From Dromaius novaehollandiae (lineage: Eukaryota > Chordata > Aves > Casuariiformes > Dromaiidae): a stretch of 64,000 nt of DNA. The notes below the pieces were generated by a model. It ran no database searches. It worked only from the letters and a program-made list of their open reading frames with translations, and was not told the DNA's origin. The DNA lies in assembly GCF_036370855.1 (NCBI RefSeq), contig NC_088101.1, positions 37,160,585 through 37,224,584 on the forward strand. Reading direction: 5' to 3'. Shown piece after piece: positions 60,410 through 64,000 of this stretch (position 1 is its first letter; every line of letters begins with the position of its first letter). Made by a program: the position numbers and the translations under genes.

Positions 60410-63165
60410 GTAAGCACAATTACTAGAAAACAGCACATCTTGATACTATCAAAGTTTTAACTAAATAAAAATGGAAAAGATGGGAGAAAGAGAAAGAGCG
60501 TACAGTTTGATCTATTTCTGGATTTTCAGTGGGTGCGTTCAGATTGGAAGTGATGTTTAATGAACAACACAGACAATCTTACCAGCTGCTAACAATGAAA
60601 CATTTAACACCAACAATCCAAGCCTAGTGCCTTCGACTCCAGACCACCTCCACCTGTGTGACAACACTGTAGTAGTAATTAGTTAACAGGGAATTCAAGA
60701 ATGAATTGAACCACCATGAGTCATATTTTAAATGTGATCTATCCTTAATTTGGGACCACAATGCAGGCATAGGAATGCAGTAAGCTGATTCTAACACTTC
60801 ACTGCTTTCTTTATTGCTTGGATATCAAGTCACTCTTCACACAGATAATACACTGAAGGCAAAGGATAACTACTTCCTTGTAACTCACCAGTAATATCTA
60901 AACTTGTGCACACAAATGAATGGATTCTAAACACTTCCTTCCCTTCTCTATAATTATTTTGGCCAATACTTTTTTGAAGGTTTAATGTTAGACCCACTAA
61001 TGAAAGGAATTCTGGACAAAACACCGACAAGTTTCCTAAAAACATGAAGCTGCAAGTTTATTACTACATTACTACCCTTTCCATACATAGCTGATGCTAG
61101 GAGCTCTCTCAGCACTGAAGTTTTGAATATATGGATTTTGTTTACATATACTATTAAAAAAGTCATTATAAACATGTTTGATAGCCACTCTTATATTTGT
61201 AAACACAAGAAGGAAAAGATTATGTTCCAAACTGTTTCATCCTATCTTTTAATTAAAAGCCTTTTTTTCTCCTGAAGCCTTGAAGCAAAGGAAAACACGA
61301 AGTAAGAAATTCATTATAAATGGTAAAACAAGAAAACAATTACTTCTTTTCATAAGGAAAAAATCCTGTTTATTAGGAATGTTAGCATAATTTTTCTTTT
61401 AATTCTCTTCTGCCTGATTTTTGTGGCCAAGAAAAGAAGTTACAAGGCCAAAAAAGCTTCAATGTCTCAGTCATTTTGGGAGGCACTTTGAAATAACAGC
61501 TCATCATCTAGAAATACTGAGGGCTACCGCTTCCTGTCCTAAAATTCTAGGGATCTAGGGTTACGTGCATGCAGTGGATGATGACTCCTCTTCCAGATTC
61601 CAAGACTGCCCTGTAATAAGACCACTCAATTGTTAATTTGTTATGGTGTTATCGCTTTTTAAAATCTTTGCACCCACTTTTTTTAAAGTGTCTGGAGTCA
61701 GCAGCTCAGACTGGCTACCAGAAGGTGCACTGAGAGCAGCACATGTAGATCCAAATCTCCCTGGGAGACTCAACATCATCTTCAATACTCGACAGCTTTA
61801 GTATGGGTGACACTTGTAGCCCCTGCCAGCTTGAGGTAAAAAAAATCGAGTCATGTCCAAATGTGGATCTTCCCAAGGGTAACCTGTCAGCTGTCTGCTG
61901 AGTATAATGTAGTTTCTTAAAGTAGCTAAATTAACTTTAACTGTTTTTGGTAGAGAGGGAGGGTTGGGAGGGCTTTTGTGTTATTATCATTTTACAGCCA
62001 GGTATGTGTGTTTATTTTTTTTATTGTAAAGAGGTATGAGCTTGCTGTCATTAAAAACCTGCAATCTGTTTTTTAATGTCTGATCAAATTATGTGTACAT
62101 CTGGGAAGACACACAACCAAATAAATAATTGGAGAGGTGCAACTCTGAAATGACAACTGTTATTCATCGATCTCTTTCTGCAAGTCAAGATTGAGAGATG
62201 TAAACTTCAAGTGAATGAGATCTCCTGGGTGAGATTCTTCAGTTCAAACACGGTAAACAACTCTTGTCCTCTGATGCACATTTTAGTACTGCTGGAGGCA
62301 AACTTTCTAAATATTAATAAAAAACCTACTACTGGCAGAGTATATGGATGAAAAGGAAGCCCTGGGAGGTGGTGCAGAATTTCTTGCCACATTCAAAGTC
62401 TAATCAAAGAAACATATGTTTCAGGTCAGAAAGGAAAGGAGATTCCCCAATTTCCTCTAGTATTTCCCCTTCTGGAATCACAGAGAGGTCAAAACTCAGT
62501 AAACTGCAACATATTAGACATGCTATAATGTGAATCTTGTGATAAAAAACAACAGGGATTCAGGTACTCTACAACCAAAAGCAAGTAGAACTCATCTGAC
62601 TCTGCCATTTCCTACTGTTAGGTTGGCCTGCCAGTATATCACCTTCCTGAAAGTGTAGCCCCTTGGGATGCTCTGATATGAAGGAGACATAAACGGTTGG
62701 TGGGTGTTTGCCCAGCCACGTATATGAATAGCAAGGGAAAATAAGCGAGATGCTTTGACACAGTCTATCCCAGCAATCACAGCCTACTCAAAACTGTCAG
62801 CTTGACTCCTCATGCAAAGCCCCTGTCAAGTGAGTGGTGGACTTAGTATTTCAAAAATGCTGTGCACATACAACATGACATCTCAGCTTGGGTGGATCAG
62901 GCAGTCTGTGCAAGTAGGAAACATTTACACTACTTCCAATTACACAAAGCTTGATACTAAATCTGGTTTTGCTAATATTCTGAGCTGGCAACCATATTGG
63001 AAACAACAGAATTTCCCAGTCTTCCTTTGGGGTCTACTGAGAAAGATGACATGCTAATGACATGATAATAACCTGTTTGTTAATATTGCCTGGTAAGAAC
63101 CAGAAGTTCGTTCTAAAAAACTGATAAGCTAGGAGCAGCAATCTATCTGCTGCTCTCAAGTTAGG

Positions 63166-63167
<2 letters not shown>

Positions 63168-63196
<29 letters not shown>
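63168..63196 (+). repeat. A29 homopolymer
   Basis: Twenty-nine adenines. The upstream sequence shows no recognisable retrotransposed body. It is a likely spot for length error. Confidence 0.95.
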
Positions 63197-63199
<3 letters not shown>

Positions 63200-64000
63200 G
63201 AGGAAAGAAGAGGAAAGGCGCCTTGTGGACCCAGGTGCTTCTGGTCTCCCCTTCCATCTTATGTAATATGAATCCCTTAGTTCTTGCTCTCCAGAGACAG
63301 AGAAGACATAAAGAGAATGGGAATCACAGAGCACCGGAAGAAGTCCAGCCAACCACTTTCTTGTTCTTCAAAGCAACTGCTGGGTGAAGACTGAAGAGAA
63401 AAACCTTTCATTTTGTCCCAAAGAATCACGTACTGCCATCAGTGAAGATATGTGAATTGCGAGCACTTTATCCCAGTTAGCAGTCCCTTTTCAGAACAGT
63501 TTCACCTCCATACATACCATTCAGAATGCAAGGAAATGTCTCCCACAGTCATATGAAAGAGTGGAGAGCTGGGCCACGGTAACACCTTGTGAATGGCACC
63601 AGCAGCTGCTAAAACCCCTGGGAATTCAGAAGTAGGAATGGCATCAACAGGATACTTCTAACTCTTTGGCAAAAGTCAGGGGTACATACTGGCCCAAACA
63701 AAGCCTCCAACAGGCACCCTTTCTTTCAAGCATATCCTTCCCATCAGCTTCCCTTTTTCCCAAAGGGTCATCCTCACCAATTCAAGGCAGAGCAGTAGCC
63801 AGATCATTTTCACTTACATCACTCTATCAGATGCTCAGGTAAGAAATGAGACTAAGAGTCTTGAACAGGTAAGAAAACATTAGAATTCAAGCATGAATAA
63901 CATTAGGAAGGATGACATGATGCCAGCAGTAATGTCTCGTGTTCAACACTTACAAGAAAATTTGAAAGTTGAAAAGGCAGCCTTGAAAATCTTCCTCTTG

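Overview
The window looks like repeat-poor vertebrate nuclear DNA, most probably from a bird. Coding sequence is split into short exons with GT-AG introns. Three genes lie in the order LSM6 (+), REELD1 (+), SLC10A7 (-), which is the order I recall for the orthologous human region at 4q31.22. Introns are short, only a few eroded interspersed repeats are visible, and GC-rich CpG islands stand out from an AT-rich background. A crocodilian or turtle cannot be excluded from sequence reading alone, and I found no intact CR1 element to settle it.

Layout. 1-6.8 kb: intergenic DNA with two MIR-like SINE relics and an AT/AC microsatellite. 6.8-7.5 kb: CpG-island promoter of LSM6, with a GGGCC pentamer array and three MYB-type hexamers. 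7.2-14.3 kb: complete LSM6, an untranslated first exon plus three coding exons encoding 80 residues. 14.3-23.5 kb: intergenic DNA holding a TATA-like box, two or three well-formed but unassigned exon candidates and a small CpG island that may start REELD1 transcripts. 23.5-33.5 kb: REELD1, six coding exons that add up to 526 codons plus stop. The product is a secretory-pathway protein with a Reeler domain, a long stalk, one membrane segment and a cytosolic tail. 33.5-40.2 kb: REELD1 3' region with a 21-bp perfect inverted repeat, a minus-strand exon candidate, a 24-bp tandem duplication and a LINE relic. 40.2-41.0 kb: a strong CpG island with clustered MYB and YY1 motifs and no recognisable gene. 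41-50.4 kb: no coding exon seen. 50.475-50.519 kb: last coding exon of SLC10A7 on the minus strand; the rest of the window is read as its last intron.

The genes are unrelated in function: LSM6 is a housekeeping RNA-binding ring subunit, REELD1 is a poorly characterised membrane protein, and SLC10A7 is a Golgi/plasma-membrane carrier-family protein. I see no operon-like or defence-like system. The most interesting items are the orphan CpG island at 40.2-41.0 kb, the long hairpin downstream of REELD1, and the exon-like segments between LSM6 and REELD1.
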